Assembly: GCF_004801295.1 (NCBI RefSeq) | Contig: NZ_SSOC01000001.1 | Span: 62,001 to 126,000, forward strand | From: Pseudothauera nasutitermitis | GTDB taxonomy: Bacteria > Pseudomonadota > Gammaproteobacteria > Burkholderiales > Rhodocyclaceae | Reading direction: 5' to 3' | Length of the DNA stretch: 64,000 nt | Shown: positions 40,753-50,567 of the stretch, piece by piece | Layout of the letters: each line of letters opens with the position of its first letter | Position numbering within the stretch: the stretch's first letter is position 1 | Position numbers and translations under genes: made by a program | The notes under the pieces: generated by a model | The model's database searches: none | The model's input: the letters and a program-made list of their open reading frames with translations, nothing else | Told to the model about the DNA's origin: nothing

Positions 40753-41801
40753 TGGAAGCATTGCTCGAACCGGTGGCGCAGTTCTTCGGTCCGACTTGGC
40801 CGCTGGTATGGACCCTGGTCAAGATCGTCGCCATCCTCGCCCCGCTGATGACCTGCGTGGCCTACATGACCTACGCGGAACGCAAGGTCATCGGCGCCAT
40901 GCAGGTGCGCAAGGGGCCCAACGTGGTGGGACCGCTCGGCCTGCTGCAGCCGATCGCGGACGCGCTCAAGCTGCTGTTCAAGGAAGTCATCGTCCCCAGC
41001 GGCGCCAGCAAAGGCCTGTACATCATCGGCCCCATCTTGGCGCTCGCGCCGTCGCTGGCGGCCTGGGCCGTGGTGCCGTTCGACGACGGTCTGGTGCTGG
41101 CCGACATCAATGCCGGCCTGCTGTTCATCCTGGCCATCCTGTCGCTGGAAATCTACGGGGTGATCATCGCCGGCTGGGCGTCCAACTCCAAGTACGCCTT
41201 CGTCGGCGCGATGCGGGCCACCGCGCAGATGGTGTCCTACGAAGTGTCGATGGGCTTCGCGCTGATCTGCGTGCTGCTGGTTTCGGCCAGTCTCAATCTC
41301 ACCGACATCGTCACCTCGCAGGGCACCGGGCGCTTCCACGACATGGGGCTGTCCTTCCTGTCGTGGAACTGGCTGCCGCTGCTGCCGATGTTCGTGGTGT
41401 ATCTGGTGTCCGGCATCGCCGAGACCAACCGCGCGCCGTTCGACGTGGTGGAAGGCGAGGCGGAAGTGGTGGCCGGCCACATGGTGGAATACTCCGGCAT
41501 GGCCTTCGCGCTGTTCTTCCTGGCCGAGTACGCCAACATGATCCTGGTTTCCATTCTGACCTCGATCCTGTTCCTCGGCGGCTGGCTGTCGCCGGTGGGT
41601 TTCCTGCCCGACGGTTTCCACTGGCTGGCGGCCAAGACCGCTGCCATCCTGTTCGTCTTCCTGTGGGTGCGCGCGACTTTCCCGCGTTTCCGCTACGACC
41701 AGGTGATGCGCCTGGGCTGGAAGGTGTTCATTCCCGTCACCCTGGTATGGGTGGTGGTCGTGGCGGTGTGGATGATGTCCCCGCTGTCGATCTGGAAGTG
41801 A
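40752..41801 (+). CDS. nuoH: NADH-quinone oxidoreductase subunit H
   Basis: Membrane subunit at the quinone entry, with about eight helices. The 349-residue protein has [78 protein letters not shown] and the late [18 protein letters not shown]. These are all hallmarks of NuoH/ND1. Confidence 0.98.
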   Translation: MEALLEPVAQFFGPTWPLVWTLVKIVAILAPLMTCVAYMTYAERKVIGAMQVRKGPNVVGPLGLLQPIADALKLLFKEVIVPSGASKGLYIIGPILALAPSLAAWAVVPFDDGLVLADINAGLLFILAILSLEIYGVIIAGWASNSKYAFVGAMRATAQMVSYEVSMGFALICVLLVSASLNLTDIVTSQGTGRFHDMGLSFLSWNWLPLLPMFVVYLVSGIAETNRAPFDVVEGEAEVVAGHMVEYSGMAFALFFLAEYANMILVSILTSILFLGGWLSPVGFLPDGFHWLAAKTAAILFVFLWVRATFPRFRYDQVMRLGWKVFIPVTLVWVVVVAVWMMSPLSIWK

Positions 41802-41811
41802 GATAAAGACC

Positions 41812-42297
41812 ATGGGTGCCAAGGACTTCATCGGTAGCCTGTTCCTCAAGGAACTGCTTAAGGGCATGCAGATCACCGGGCGGCACATGTTCGCCCGCAA
41901 GATCACCATCATGTTCCCGGAGGAGAGGACGCCGCAGAGCAACCGCTTCCGCGGTCTGCACGCGCTGCGCCGCTATCCCAACGGCGAGGAACGCTGCATC
42001 GCCTGCAAGCTGTGCGAGGCGATCTGCCCGGCGATGGCGATCACCATCGAGTCCGAGCAGCGCGCCGACGGTTCGCGCCGTACCTCGCGCTACGACATCG
42101 ATCTGACCAAGTGCATCTTCTGCGGGTTCTGCGAGGAAGCCTGTCCCGTCGATGCGATCGTTGAAACACGGGTGCTCGAGTATCACGGCGAACAGCGCGG
42201 GGATCTCTACTACACCAAGCAGATGCTGCTGGCGGTGGGCGACAGGCATGAAGCCCAGATCGCCGCGGACCGCGAGCAGGATGCCAAGTATCGCTAA
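41812..42297 (+). CDS. nuoI: NADH-quinone oxidoreductase subunit I
   Basis: Ferredoxin-like subunit with two [4Fe-4S] clusters that pass electrons to N2. The 161-residue protein has [19 protein letters not shown] and [19 protein letters not shown], eight cysteines in the standard CxxCxxCxxxCP pattern, with an N-terminal amphipathic region ([19 protein letters not shown]). Confidence 0.98.
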   Translation: MGAKDFIGSLFLKELLKGMQITGRHMFARKITIMFPEERTPQSNRFRGLHALRRYPNGEERCIACKLCEAICPAMAITIESEQRADGSRRTSRYDIDLTKCIFCGFCEEACPVDAIVETRVLEYHGEQRGDLYYTKQMLLAVGDRHEAQIAADREQDAKYR

Positions 42298-42336
42298 GGG
42301 GAGGGCGCCCGCCGGAGCGGCGGCGCGGAACTGAAC

Positions 42337-42939
42337 ATGGAATTCAAGACTTTCGTCTTCTACTTATTCGCCGCGATCCTGGTGTTCGCCGCGCTGCGCG
42401 TGATCACCGCGCGCAATCCGGTGCACGCGGCGCTGCACCTGGTGCTGGCGTTCTTCACCGCGGGGGGCATCTGGCTGCTGCTGCAGGCCGAGTTCCTCGC
42501 CATCGTGCTGGTGATGACCTACGTGGGCGCGGTGATGGTGCTGTTCCTCTTCGTGGTGATGATGCTCGATATCAACCTCGACCGCCTGCGCGAGGGTTTC
42601 TGGGGCTACCTGCCGGTGGGGGCGCTGATCGGCATCCTGCTGGTGGTCGAGATGGCCATCGTGCTGGGCGGGCGCTATTTCGGCCTGGATGCCATGCCGA
42701 CCCCGGCGGCCGCGGCCGAGGGCTACAGCAACACCCGCGAACTGGGCATGGTGCTGTATACCGAATATGTCTATCCGTTCGAACTGGCTTCCCTGGTGTT
42801 GCTGGTGGCGATGGTCGCGGCGGTCACGCTGACGCTGCGCAAGCGCAAGGGCGTCAAGTACATCGATCCGGCCGATCAGGTGGCGGTGAAGCGCGATGGC
42901 CGTGTCGAACTGGTGAGCATGCCGGCCGAAAAGGAATAA
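42337..42939 (+). CDS. nuoJ: NADH-quinone oxidoreductase subunit J
   Basis: Membrane subunit with five helices. The 200-residue protein has FYLFAAILVFAALRVITARNPVHAALHLVLAFFTAGGIWLLL, then LAIVLVMTYVGAVMVLFLFVVMML with the pi-bulge helix typical of NuoJ/ND6. Spacers of 39 and 43 bases separate it from nuoI and nuoK. Confidence 0.96.
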   Translation: MEFKTFVFYLFAAILVFAALRVITARNPVHAALHLVLAFFTAGGIWLLLQAEFLAIVLVMTYVGAVMVLFLFVVMMLDINLDRLREGFWGYLPVGALIGILLVVEMAIVLGGRYFGLDAMPTPAAAAEGYSNTRELGMVLYTEYVYPFELASLVLLVAMVAAVTLTLRKRKGVKYIDPADQVAVKRDGRVELVSMPAEKE

Positions 42940-42982
42940 GAACCGCGCCGGCCGCGTGGCCGGGGCGATCAGGGAGTCATAG

Positions 42983-43288
42983 ATGCTTTCGCTTTCCCAT
43001 TACCTCATCCTGGGCGCGATCCTGTTCGCGATCGGCGTGGTCGGGATCTTCCTCAACCGGAAGAACCTGATCGTGCTGCTGATGGCCATTGAACTGATGC
43101 TGCTCGCGGTGAACCTCAACTTCGTCGCCTTCTCGCACTATCTGGGCGACATCGCGGGGCAGGTCTTCGTATTCTTCATCCTCACCGTGGCGGCGGCCGA
43201 ATCGGCCATCGGCCTGGCGATTCTGGTGGTGCTGTTCCGCAATCTGCGCACCATCCACGTGGATGATCTGGACAGCCTCAAGGGTTAA
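42983..43288 (+). CDS. nuoK: NADH-quinone oxidoreductase subunit K
   Basis: Small three-helix membrane subunit in the proton path. The 101-residue protein has [43 protein letters not shown] with the conserved helix-2 Glu, and [22 protein letters not shown] with the helix-3 Glu. Both acidic residues are present. Confidence 0.98.
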   Translation: MLSLSHYLILGAILFAIGVVGIFLNRKNLIVLLMAIELMLLAVNLNFVAFSHYLGDIAGQVFVFFILTVAAAESAIGLAILVVLFRNLRTIHVDDLDSLKG

Positions 43289-43300
43289 GGAAGCGGCGCG

Positions 43301-45340
43301 ATGACCGACATGCAAACGCTCTATCTCCTGGTTCCGCTGGCTCCGCTGGCCGGTGCCATCCTCGCCGGCCTGTTCGGCAAGGCCATCGGCCGCAGCGGCG
43401 CGCACGTCGTCACCATCCTCGGGGTGGCGGTGGCGCTTGCGGCCTCGGTGGTGATCTACCAGGACGTGGCGGCCGGCAACACCTTCAACGGCCCGGTGTA
43501 CACCTGGCTGGAAAGCGGCGGCATCACCTTCCAGATCGGCTTCCTGATCGACTCGCTCACGGTGATGATGATGCTGGTGGTCACCTTCGTGTCGCTCATG
43601 GTGCACCTCTACACCATCGGCTACATGTCGGAAGACCCCGGCTACCAACGCTTCTTCAGCTACATCTCGCTGTTCACCTTCTCCATGCTGATGTTGGTGA
43701 TGTCGAACAACTTCCTCCAGCTGTTCTTCGGCTGGGAGGCGGTGGGCCTGGTGTCCTACCTGCTGATCGGCTTCTGGTACAAGCGTCCGACCGCCATCTA
43801 CGCCAACATGAAGGCCTTCCTGGTCAACCGCGTGGGCGACTTCGGCTTCCTGCTCGGCATCGGCCTGATCGCCGCCTACACCGGCTCGCTGGACTACGCC
43901 GAGGTGTTCGCCCAGGCCGAAAGCCTGGCCGCGCAGGACATGGCGGTGACCGGCTGGCCGCTGATCACGGCGATCTGCATCTGTCTGTTCATTGGCGCGA
44001 TGGGCAAGTCCGCGCAGGTGCCGCTGCACGTCTGGCTGCCGGATTCCATGGAAGGCCCCACGCCGATCTCCGCGCTGATCCACGCAGCGACCATGGTGAC
44101 CGCGGGCATCTTCATGGTGGCGCGCATGTCGCCGCTGTTCGAACTGTCCGACACGGCACTGTCCTTCGTGCTGGTGATCGGCGCCACCACCGCGCTGTTC
44201 ATGGGCTTCCTGGGCATCGTGCAGAACGACATCAAGCGCGTGGTGGCCTACTCCACGCTCTCCCAGCTCGGCTACATGACCGTGGCGCTGGGTGTGTCAG
44301 CCTACTCGGCGGCGGTGTTCCACCTGATGACCCACGCCTTCTTCAAGGCCCTGCTGTTCCTCGGCGCCGGCTCGGTGATCATCGGCATGCACCACGACCA
44401 GGACATGCGCAACATGGGCGGCCTGTGGAAGCACATGCCGATCACCTGGATCACCTCGCTGCTGGGCTCGCTGGCGCTGATCGGCTTCCCGCTGTTCGCC
44501 GGCTTCTACTCCAAGGACTCGATCATCGAGGCCGTGCATGCGGCGCAGATCCCGGGTGCCGGCTACGCGCTGTTCTGCGTGCTGGTGGGCGTGTTCGTCA
44601 CCGCGTTCTATTCCTTCCGCATGTACTTCCTGGTGTTCCACGGCGAGGAGCGCTTCGGCAAGGCGCACGACGCCCACCACGGCCACCATGCGGATGCGCA
44701 TGCCGACGACGGGCACGCGGACGACCAGCACGACGAGCACCACCACGGCCTCGCGCCCGGCCAGAAGCCGCACGAATCGCCCTGGGTGGTCACCGTGCCG
44801 CTGGTGCTGCTGGCGATTCCTTCCGTGCTGATCGGCTATTTCACCATCGAGCCGATGCTGTTCGGTGAATGGTTCAAGGACGTGATCTTCGTCGGCGACA
44901 ACCACGTCGGCCTGTCCGAACTGGCCGCCAGCTTCCACGGCCCGCTGGGCATGGCCGTCCATGGCCTGCAGACCGCGCCGTTCTGGCTGGCGATCAGCGG
45001 CGTGGCGGTGGCCTGGTTCTTCTACCTGAAGCGCCCGGACATCCCGGCCGCCATCCAGCGCGCCTGCCAGCCGATCTACACGCTGCTGGAGAACAAGTAC
45101 TACTTCGATCGCTTCAACGAAGTGTTCTTCGCCGCCGGCTCGCGCCTGCTGGGCCGCGGCCTGTGGAAGGGCGGCGATCAGGCGGTGATCGACGGCGTCG
45201 CGGTCAACGGCACCGCCAGGCTGGTGGGCTGGATCGCCCAGGCCAGCCGCCTGTTCCAGACCGGACACCTGTACCAGTACGCCTTCGCGATGATCGTCGG
45301 CGTATTCGTGCTGCTCACCTTCTGGTTCAACCGCGGGTGA
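43301..45340 (+). CDS. nuoL: NADH-quinone oxidoreductase subunit L
   Basis: The large distal antiporter-like proton pump subunit. The 679-residue product has [41 protein letters not shown] (conserved Glu), [38 protein letters not shown] (conserved Lys) and [14 protein letters not shown] His/Asp-rich stretch, eleven His in about 28 residues (residues about 454-482), lies in a loop before the C-terminal lateral helix region. This insertion is absent from E. coli NuoL. Confidence 0.97.
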   Translation: MTDMQTLYLLVPLAPLAGAILAGLFGKAIGRSGAHVVTILGVAVALAASVVIYQDVAAGNTFNGPVYTWLESGGITFQIGFLIDSLTVMMMLVVTFVSLMVHLYTIGYMSEDPGYQRFFSYISLFTFSMLMLVMSNNFLQLFFGWEAVGLVSYLLIGFWYKRPTAIYANMKAFLVNRVGDFGFLLGIGLIAAYTGSLDYAEVFAQAESLAAQDMAVTGWPLITAICICLFIGAMGKSAQVPLHVWLPDSMEGPTPISALIHAATMVTAGIFMVARMSPLFELSDTALSFVLVIGATTALFMGFLGIVQNDIKRVVAYSTLSQLGYMTVALGVSAYSAAVFHLMTHAFFKALLFLGAGSVIIGMHHDQDMRNMGGLWKHMPITWITSLLGSLALIGFPLFAGFYSKDSIIEAVHAAQIPGAGYALFCVLVGVFVTAFYSFRMYFLVFHGEERFGKAHDAHHGHHADAHADDGHADDQHDEHHHGLAPGQKPHESPWVVTVPLVLLAIPSVLIGYFTIEPMLFGEWFKDVIFVGDNHVGLSELAASFHGPLGMAVHGLQTAPFWLAISGVAVAWFFYLKRPDIPAAIQRACQPIYTLLENKYYFDRFNEVFFAAGSRLLGRGLWKGGDQAVIDGVAVNGTARLVGWIAQASRLFQTGHLYQYAFAMIVGVFVLLTFWFNRG

Positions 45341-45407
45341 GCGGGACTGCTGGACATTGAATAACGACAAAGACGCCACGGCGGCGACGTACTGAACGGA
45401 CTTTACG

Positions 45408-46889
45408 ATGACGGGTATGCCTCTCCTCAGCCTAGCGATCTGGATTCCGATCCTCGGGGGCCTGCTGGTGCTCGCCACCGGCGGCGATCGCAACGCGCCG
45501 TTGGCGCGCGCCCTGGCCCTGTTGGTCGCACTGGCCGGCTTCGCGGTCACCATCCCGCTGTACACCGGGTTCGACACCGGTACGGCGACGATGCAGTTCG
45601 TCGAACTCAGCCCGTGGATCCTGCTGTTCAACATCAACTATCACCTGGGCGTGGATGGCATCTCGGTGCTGTTCGTGATTCTCAACGCCTTCATCACGAT
45701 CATCGTGGTGGTCGCCGGCTGGCAGGTCATCCAGCAGAAAGTGGCGCAGTACCTCGCCGCCTTCCTGATCATGTCCGGGCTGATGAACGGCATCTTCTCC
45801 GCGCTCGACGGCATCCTGTTCTACGTGTTCTTCGAAGCCTCGCTGATCCCGCTGTACCTGGTGATCGGCATCTGGGGCGGCAACAACCGCGTGTATGCGG
45901 CGATCAAGTTCTTCCTCTACACCCTGGTCGGCTCGCTGATGATGCTGGTCGCGCTGCTCTACCTGTTCATGCAGGCCGGCGGCAGCTTCAGCATCCTCGA
46001 CTGGCACCAGCTGCCGATCCCGATGGGCGCGCAGACGCTGATCTTCTTCGCCTTCCTGGCGGCCTTCGCGGTCAAGGTGCCGATGTGGCCGGTGCATACT
46101 TGGCTGCCCGACGCCCACGTGCAGGCGCCCACCGGCGGCTCGGTGGTGCTGGCGGCCATCGCGCTGAAGCTCGGTGCCTACGGTTTCCTGCGCTTCTCCC
46201 TGCCGATCGTGCCGGACGCCGCGCAGGCCTATGCGCCGCTGATGATCGCGCTGTCGCTGATCGCCGTGGTGTACATCGGCTTCGTCGCCCTGGTGCAGAC
46301 CGACATGAAGAAGCTAGTGGCCTATTCGTCGATCGCCCACATGGGCTTCGTCACGCTGGGTTTCTTCATGTTCAACCAGCTCGGCATCGAAGGCGCGCTG
46401 GTGCAGATGATCTCCCACGGCTTCGTGTCGGGCGCCATGTTCCTGTGCATCGGCGTGCTGTACGACCGCATGCACTCCCGCGAGATTTCCGACTACGGCG
46501 GCGTGGTCAATCGCATGCCCAAGTTCGCCGCCTTCTTCATGCTGTTCGCCATGGCCAACGCCGGCCTGCCGGGCACCAGCGGCTTCGTCGGCGAATTCAT
46601 GGTGGTGCTGGGCGCGGTGGAATTCAACTTCTGGGTGGCCTTCCTGGCGGCGACCACGCTGATCCTCGGCGCGGCCTACACCCTGTGGATGTACAAGCGC
46701 GTGGTGTTCGGCGACGTGGCCAACCCGCACGTGGCGGAACTGGAAGACATCAACGGGCGTGAATTCGCCTTCCTCGCGGTGCTGGCGCTGTGCGTGCTGG
46801 CGATGGGCGTCTATCCCTTCCCGTTCACCGAAGTGATGCATGCCTCGGTCGATGAACTCCTGCGGCATGTTGCCGTGAGCAAGCTCTGA
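45408..46889 (+). CDS. nuoM: NADH-quinone oxidoreductase subunit M
   Basis: Antiporter-like membrane proton pump of complex I. The 493-residue protein has [49 protein letters not shown] (conserved Glu), [45 protein letters not shown] (conserved Lys) and [18 protein letters not shown]. Length matches the family. Confidence 0.98.
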   Translation: MTGMPLLSLAIWIPILGGLLVLATGGDRNAPLARALALLVALAGFAVTIPLYTGFDTGTATMQFVELSPWILLFNINYHLGVDGISVLFVILNAFITIIVVVAGWQVIQQKVAQYLAAFLIMSGLMNGIFSALDGILFYVFFEASLIPLYLVIGIWGGNNRVYAAIKFFLYTLVGSLMMLVALLYLFMQAGGSFSILDWHQLPIPMGAQTLIFFAFLAAFAVKVPMWPVHTWLPDAHVQAPTGGSVVLAAIALKLGAYGFLRFSLPIVPDAAQAYAPLMIALSLIAVVYIGFVALVQTDMKKLVAYSSIAHMGFVTLGFFMFNQLGIEGALVQMISHGFVSGAMFLCIGVLYDRMHSREISDYGGVVNRMPKFAAFFMLFAMANAGLPGTSGFVGEFMVVLGAVEFNFWVAFLAATTLILGAAYTLWMYKRVVFGDVANPHVAELEDINGREFAFLAVLALCVLAMGVYPFPFTEVMHASVDELLRHVAVSKL

Positions 46890-46926
46890 GCGAGCAGGCG
46901 AACACCTATTACGGATCGGTCAGAAG

Positions 46927-48402
46927 ATGAACTTCGTAGTCCCCGACTTCTACCCCGCAGCGGCCGAGATCTTCGTCGCCGTGATGGCCCTCGTGATCAT
47001 GCTGGCGAGCACCTTCGCCCGCCGCGTCGGACGCACGCTGGCCTACGTGCTCGCCCAATTCACGCTGATCGGCGCGGCCTTCATCACGATCTTCGTGACC
47101 ATGAGCGACCAGGTCGTGTATACCTTCAGCGACATGTTCGTCGGCGACCTGTTGGGCAACTTCCTCAAGCTGCTGATCTACTTCGCGGTGGCCATCGCCC
47201 TGCTGTACGGCCGCGGCTACCTGGCCGACCGCAACATGGATCGCCCGGAATACCACCTGCTGGCCGTGCTGATGACCCTGGGCATGATGGTCATGGTCAC
47301 CGCCAACCATCTGCTCACGCTGTACATCGGCCTGGAGATGATGTCGCTGTCGCTGTACGCCATGGTGGCCTTCGACCGTGATTCCGCGCGCTCCACCGAA
47401 GCGGGGATGAAGTACTTCGTGCTCGGCGCACTGGCCTCCGGCCTGCTGCTGTACGGCATGTCGATGATCTACGGCGCCACCGGCGCGCTCGATTTCGGCT
47501 CCATCCACGAAGCGCTGTACTACCAGTCCGCCAACAAGACCGTGCTGCTGTTCGGCCTGGTGTTCCTGATGGCCGGCATCGCCTTCAAGCTCGGCGTGGT
47601 GCCCTTCCACATGTGGGTGCCCGACGTCTATCAGGGCGCGCCCACCGCGGTCACCCTGCTGATCGCCACCGCGCCCAAGCTGGCCGCCTTCGCCATGGCC
47701 ATGCGCCTGCTGGTGTTCGGCCTGTTCGAACTGGCCGAGCAGTGGCAGGCCATGCTGATGTTCCTCGCCGTGCTGTCCATCATCCTGGGCAACCTGGCGG
47801 CCATCGCGCAGAGCAACATCAAGCGCATGCTGGCCTACTCGGGCATCTCGCACATGGGCTTCATGCTGCTGGGTCTGCTCTCCGGCGTGGTGGACGGCGA
47901 CCGCCACTACGCCTTCGGCGCCTACAGCTCAGCGATGTTCTACGCGGTGTCCTACGTCATCATGAGCCTGGCCTCGTTCGGCATGGTCATCCTGCTCTCG
48001 CGCGCCGGCTTCGAAGCCGAGAACATCGACGACTTCAAGGGCCTCAACAAGCGCAGCCCGTGGTTTGCCGCGATGATGATGATCGTCATGTTCTCCATGG
48101 CCGGCATCCCGTTCTTCATCGGTTTCTTCGCCAAGCTGGCCGTGCTGCAGTCGGTGGTGGCCGCCGGCTACATCTGGCTGGCCGTGCTGGCGGTGATCAT
48201 GTCGGTGATCGGCGCGTACTACTACCTGCGCGTGGTCAAGGTCATGTACTTCGACGAGCCGGTGGATAGCGCGCCCATCCATGCGCCGGCCGACGTGCGC
48301 GTGATGTTGTCGGTGAATGGCCTGTCCATCGCCGTGCTCGGCCTGATGCCGAACGCGCTGATGTCGCTGTGCGTGTTCGCGCTGCTGGCCTCGCTGGTCT
48401 GA
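46927..48402 (+). CDS. nuoN: NADH-quinone oxidoreductase subunit N
   Basis: Third antiporter-like membrane subunit and last of the fourteen nuo genes. The 491-residue protein has [95 protein letters not shown] and [18 protein letters not shown]. The order nuoA to nuoN is complete and uninterrupted. Confidence 0.97.
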   Translation: MNFVVPDFYPAAAEIFVAVMALVIMLASTFARRVGRTLAYVLAQFTLIGAAFITIFVTMSDQVVYTFSDMFVGDLLGNFLKLLIYFAVAIALLYGRGYLADRNMDRPEYHLLAVLMTLGMMVMVTANHLLTLYIGLEMMSLSLYAMVAFDRDSARSTEAGMKYFVLGALASGLLLYGMSMIYGATGALDFGSIHEALYYQSANKTVLLFGLVFLMAGIAFKLGVVPFHMWVPDVYQGAPTAVTLLIATAPKLAAFAMAMRLLVFGLFELAEQWQAMLMFLAVLSIILGNLAAIAQSNIKRMLAYSGISHMGFMLLGLLSGVVDGDRHYAFGAYSSAMFYAVSYVIMSLASFGMVILLSRAGFEAENIDDFKGLNKRSPWFAAMMMIVMFSMAGIPFFIGFFAKLAVLQSVVAAGYIWLAVLAVIMSVIGAYYYLRVVKVMYFDEPVDSAPIHAPADVRVMLSVNGLSIAVLGLMPNALMSLCVFALLASLV

Positions 48403-48424
48403 TCGGCGGGGAGCGCGTCGCGCG

Positions 48425-48760
48425 ATGAGTCAGGAAGCCGCCGGCGTCTACATCCTGCTCGCGCTGGCCTTCGTGGCCGCCAACCTGCCGTTCCTGTTCG
48501 AGCGCATCCTGTTCATCCGGCGCCCGGCCGCCGGGCAGAAGGGCCTCGCCTGGCGCCTGCTCGAACTGCTGCTGCTGTACTTCGTGGCCGGCGCGCTGGC
48601 GCACCTGATCGAATCGAGCAGCCACGGCGGCGCCTATGCACAGAACTGGGAGTTCTACGCGACCACGCTGAGCATGTTCGTGGTCTTCGCCTTCCCCGGT
48701 TTCGTCTACCGCTATCTGTGGCACGGCAGCCGGCGCCGCAGTACGCCGCAGCGTGCATGA
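48425..48760 (+). CDS. DUF2818 membrane protein
   Basis: A 111-residue protein of unknown function of the DUF2818 family, usually found just after nuoN in betaproteobacteria. It has three predicted helices (GVYILLALAFVAANLPFLFERIL, LLELLLLYFVAGALAHLIE, FYATTLSMFVVFAFPGFVYRYLW) with FxxR-type basic residues between. Constant location next to nuo suggests a helper role for complex I, which is inferred. It overlaps the next gene by four bases (ATGA). Confidence 0.85.
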   Translation: MSQEAAGVYILLALAFVAANLPFLFERILFIRRPAAGQKGLAWRLLELLLLYFVAGALAHLIESSSHGGAYAQNWEFYATTLSMFVVFAFPGFVYRYLWHGSRRRSTPQRA

Positions 48761-49314
48761 GCGAACCGCTCGGCGCAGATCCGCTTGAAGAGGTCGAACT
48801 GGCCTCCGAACTGGTCTTCGACGGCCGCCTGCTGAAAGTCCGCCGCGACCGGGTCCGCCTGCCCGATGGCGCCGAGGGCGGGCGCGAATACATCCGCCAC
48901 CCCGGCGCGGTGGCCATCGTCGCCCAGCTTCCCGATGGCGCCCTGGTGTTCGAGCGCCAGTTCCGCTACCCCCTGCGTCGCGCCTTCCTGGAGATTCCCG
49001 CCGGCAAGCTCGACGCCGGCGAGGAGCCGCTGGCCTGCGCGCGCCGCGAGTTGCGCGAGGAGGCCGGCTACGAGGCGAGCGACTGGTACTATCTCGGGGT
49101 GATGCACCCGTGCATCGGCTATTCCGACGAACGCATCGAACTCTTCCTGGCGCGCGGTCTCACCCAGGTCGGCAATGCGCTCGACGAGGGCGAATTCCTC
49201 GAACTGCTCAGCCTGTCGCCAGCCGAAGCCGAGGCCGCCGTACACGACGGCCGCATCACCGACGGCAAGACCATCTCCGCGCTGTTCCGTGCGCTGCCCC
49301 TGCTGCGCGGCTGA
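48757..49314 (+). CDS. Nudix hydrolase, ADP-ribose pyrophosphatase type
   Basis: A 185-residue Nudix protein with the full box GKLDAGEEPLACARRELREE, followed by AGYEASDW. The preceding HPGAVAIVAQLPDGALVFERQFRYPLRRAFLEIPAG matches the ADP-ribose pyrophosphatase (NudF-like) group, which cleaves ADP-ribose to AMP and ribose-5-phosphate. The long open frame starts earlier, but ATG 48757 overlaps the DUF2818 stop by four bases and begins the natural N-terminus. A link to NAD turnover beside complex I is possible. Confidence 0.88.
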   Translation: MSEPLGADPLEEVELASELVFDGRLLKVRRDRVRLPDGAEGGREYIRHPGAVAIVAQLPDGALVFERQFRYPLRRAFLEIPAGKLDAGEEPLACARRELREEAGYEASDWYYLGVMHPCIGYSDERIELFLARGLTQVGNALDEGEFLELLSLSPAEAEAAVHDGRITDGKTISALFRALPLLRG

Positions 49315-49324
49315 TACACTCCCC

Positions 49325-49396
49325 GTAGGAGCGGCCTTGGCCGCGATGCGGCCTATGCGGAAACCACAGCCGCATCGCGGCCAAGGCCGCTCCTGC
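49325..49396. repeat. REP-like inverted repeat
   Basis: Arms 49328-49352 and 49369-49393 are perfectly complementary over 25 bases (GGAGCGGCCTTGGCCGCGAT and onward). They extend to 28 with one T-G pair, around a 16-base AT-containing loop. The arm sequence is like the dispersed repeats with a GGAGCGGCCTTGGCCGC core known in Pseudomonas, Xanthomonas and related genomes. It lies between the Nudix and HIT genes and could also terminate or stabilise the upstream message. Confidence 0.8.
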
Positions 49397-49428
49397 ACGG
49401 ATGCCGACAACGACAACGGAGACCCGCC

Positions 49429-49875
49429 ATGCCCATGTTCGTCGATACCTCGCCGCCCGGCCAGTGCATCTTCTGCCGGCTGATCGCCGGCGAGATACCC
49501 GCCGCGCGCGTATACGAGGACGAACTGACCCTCGCCTTCATGGACATCGGCCAGTGCAATCCGGGCCACGTGCTGGTGGCGGTGAAGCGCCACGCGGCCA
49601 ACCTGCTCGAACTCACCGAGGAAGAGGCCGGCGCGGTCCTGCGCACCGCTCGTCGGGTGGCGCTGGCGGTGCGCGACACCTTCGACCCGCCCGGCCTCAC
49701 GCTGCTGCAGGCCAACGGCAGGGAAGGCGACCAGACCGTGTTCCACTTCCACATGCACGTGGTGCCGCGCCACGCCGACGACGGCATCGCGCTCACCTGG
49801 CCGCGCAAGGAGCCGCCGTTCGAGGTGCTGCAGGGCCATGCGCAGCGCCTGCGCGCCGCGCTGGAGCAGGCCTGA
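49429..49875 (+). CDS. HIT-family nucleotide-binding hydrolase
   Basis: A 148-residue histidine-triad protein. The triad is HFHMHVVPR near residues 104-112, with CIFCRLIAGEIPAARVYEDE at the N-terminus carrying a zinc-type CxxC pair and NPGHVLVAVKRHAANLLELTEEE in the middle. HIT proteins hydrolyse nucleoside phosphoramidates or dinucleotide polyphosphates; the exact substrate cannot be told from sequence. Its stop codon overlaps or abuts the next coding frame. Confidence 0.9.
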   Translation: MPMFVDTSPPGQCIFCRLIAGEIPAARVYEDELTLAFMDIGQCNPGHVLVAVKRHAANLLELTEEEAGAVLRTARRVALAVRDTFDPPGLTLLQANGREGDQTVFHFHMHVVPRHADDGIALTWPRKEPPFEVLQGHAQRLRAALEQA

Positions 49876-50522
49876 ACCTGCCTGCCTGTCCGCTGTGCGG
49901 GGGCACGGCCATCCGGCCGCTGGTCCGTGCCGGGGGACGTGATTATTGGCGGTGCGAAGACTGCCGGCTGAGTTTCCTCGAACCGGCGCAGCGCCTCGGC
50001 CGCGATGCCGAGCGCGCGTTCTACGACACCCACCGGAACGCGCCGGACGATCCCGGCTACCGCCGCTTTCTCGCCCGTATCGCCGAGCCGCTGATGCAGC
50101 GCCTGTCCGGTTCCGCAGAGGGCCTGGACTACGGCTGCGGACCGGGGCCGGCGCTGGCGGCCATGCTGGCGGAGGGCGGCCACCGGGTGGCCTGCTATGA
50201 CCCCTACTATTGTCCGGATGCGGCCGTGCTGGCGCGCGACTACGATTTCATCACCTGCACCGAGGTCGCCGAGCATTTCCACGATCCGGCCGCCGAGTTC
50301 GTGCGCCTGGCCGGCCTGCTGCGCCCGGGCGGCTGGCTGGCGGTGATGACCTGCTTCCAGACCGACGACGCGCGTTTCGCCAACTGGCACTACCGGCGTG
50401 ATCCCACCCATGTGGTGTTCTACCGGGAGGAGACGTTTGCCTGGCTGGCCGGACACCTGGGCTGGCATCTGGAGGTGCCGGCCAAGGACGTGGCGCTGCT
50501 GCGCCGCCCGCTCCTGGCCTAG
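49872..50522 (+). CDS. Class I SAM methyltransferase with N-terminal zinc-ribbon-like CxxC pairs
   Basis: The product (about 216 residues) starts CPLCGG and CEDC, two CxxC pairs of a treble-clef zinc motif. A methyltransferase domain follows, with LDYGCGPGPALAAMLAEGG (SAM loop), YDP, and TCTEVAEHFHDPAAEFVRLAGLLRPGGWLAVMT. The substrate is unknown. No ATG, GTG or TTG lies near the start of the conserved sequence; the frame simply continues antiparallel to nothing and through the HIT gene. CTG 49872, with GGAG five bases upstream and overlapping the HIT stop, is the best placed start but is uncertain; CTG 49878 is another. Its TAG stop lies in a palindrome. Confidence 0.75.
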   Translation: MNLPACPLCGGTAIRPLVRAGGRDYWRCEDCRLSFLEPAQRLGRDAERAFYDTHRNAPDDPGYRRFLARIAEPLMQRLSGSAEGLDYGCGPGPALAAMLAEGGHRVACYDPYYCPDAAVLARDYDFITCTEVAEHFHDPAAEFVRLAGLLRPGGWLAVMTCFQTDDARFANWHYRRDPTHVVFYREETFAWLAGHLGWHLEVPAKDVALLRRPLLA

Positions 50523-50567
50523 GGCGTGTTCACGCGATCCGCCGCGGATCGCGTGAACACGCCCTAG
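50519..50567. repeat. 49-bp perfect palindrome at convergent gene ends
   Basis: Two 24-base arms (50519-50542 and 50544-50567) are perfectly complementary around one C; the core is CGCGATCCGCCGCGGATCGCG. Its outer TAG trinucleotides are the stop codons of both converging genes, the methyltransferase on plus and the LysR gene on minus. It shares its core with the palindrome after glmM. It is a likely bidirectional transcription end or REP-type repeat. Confidence 0.75.
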
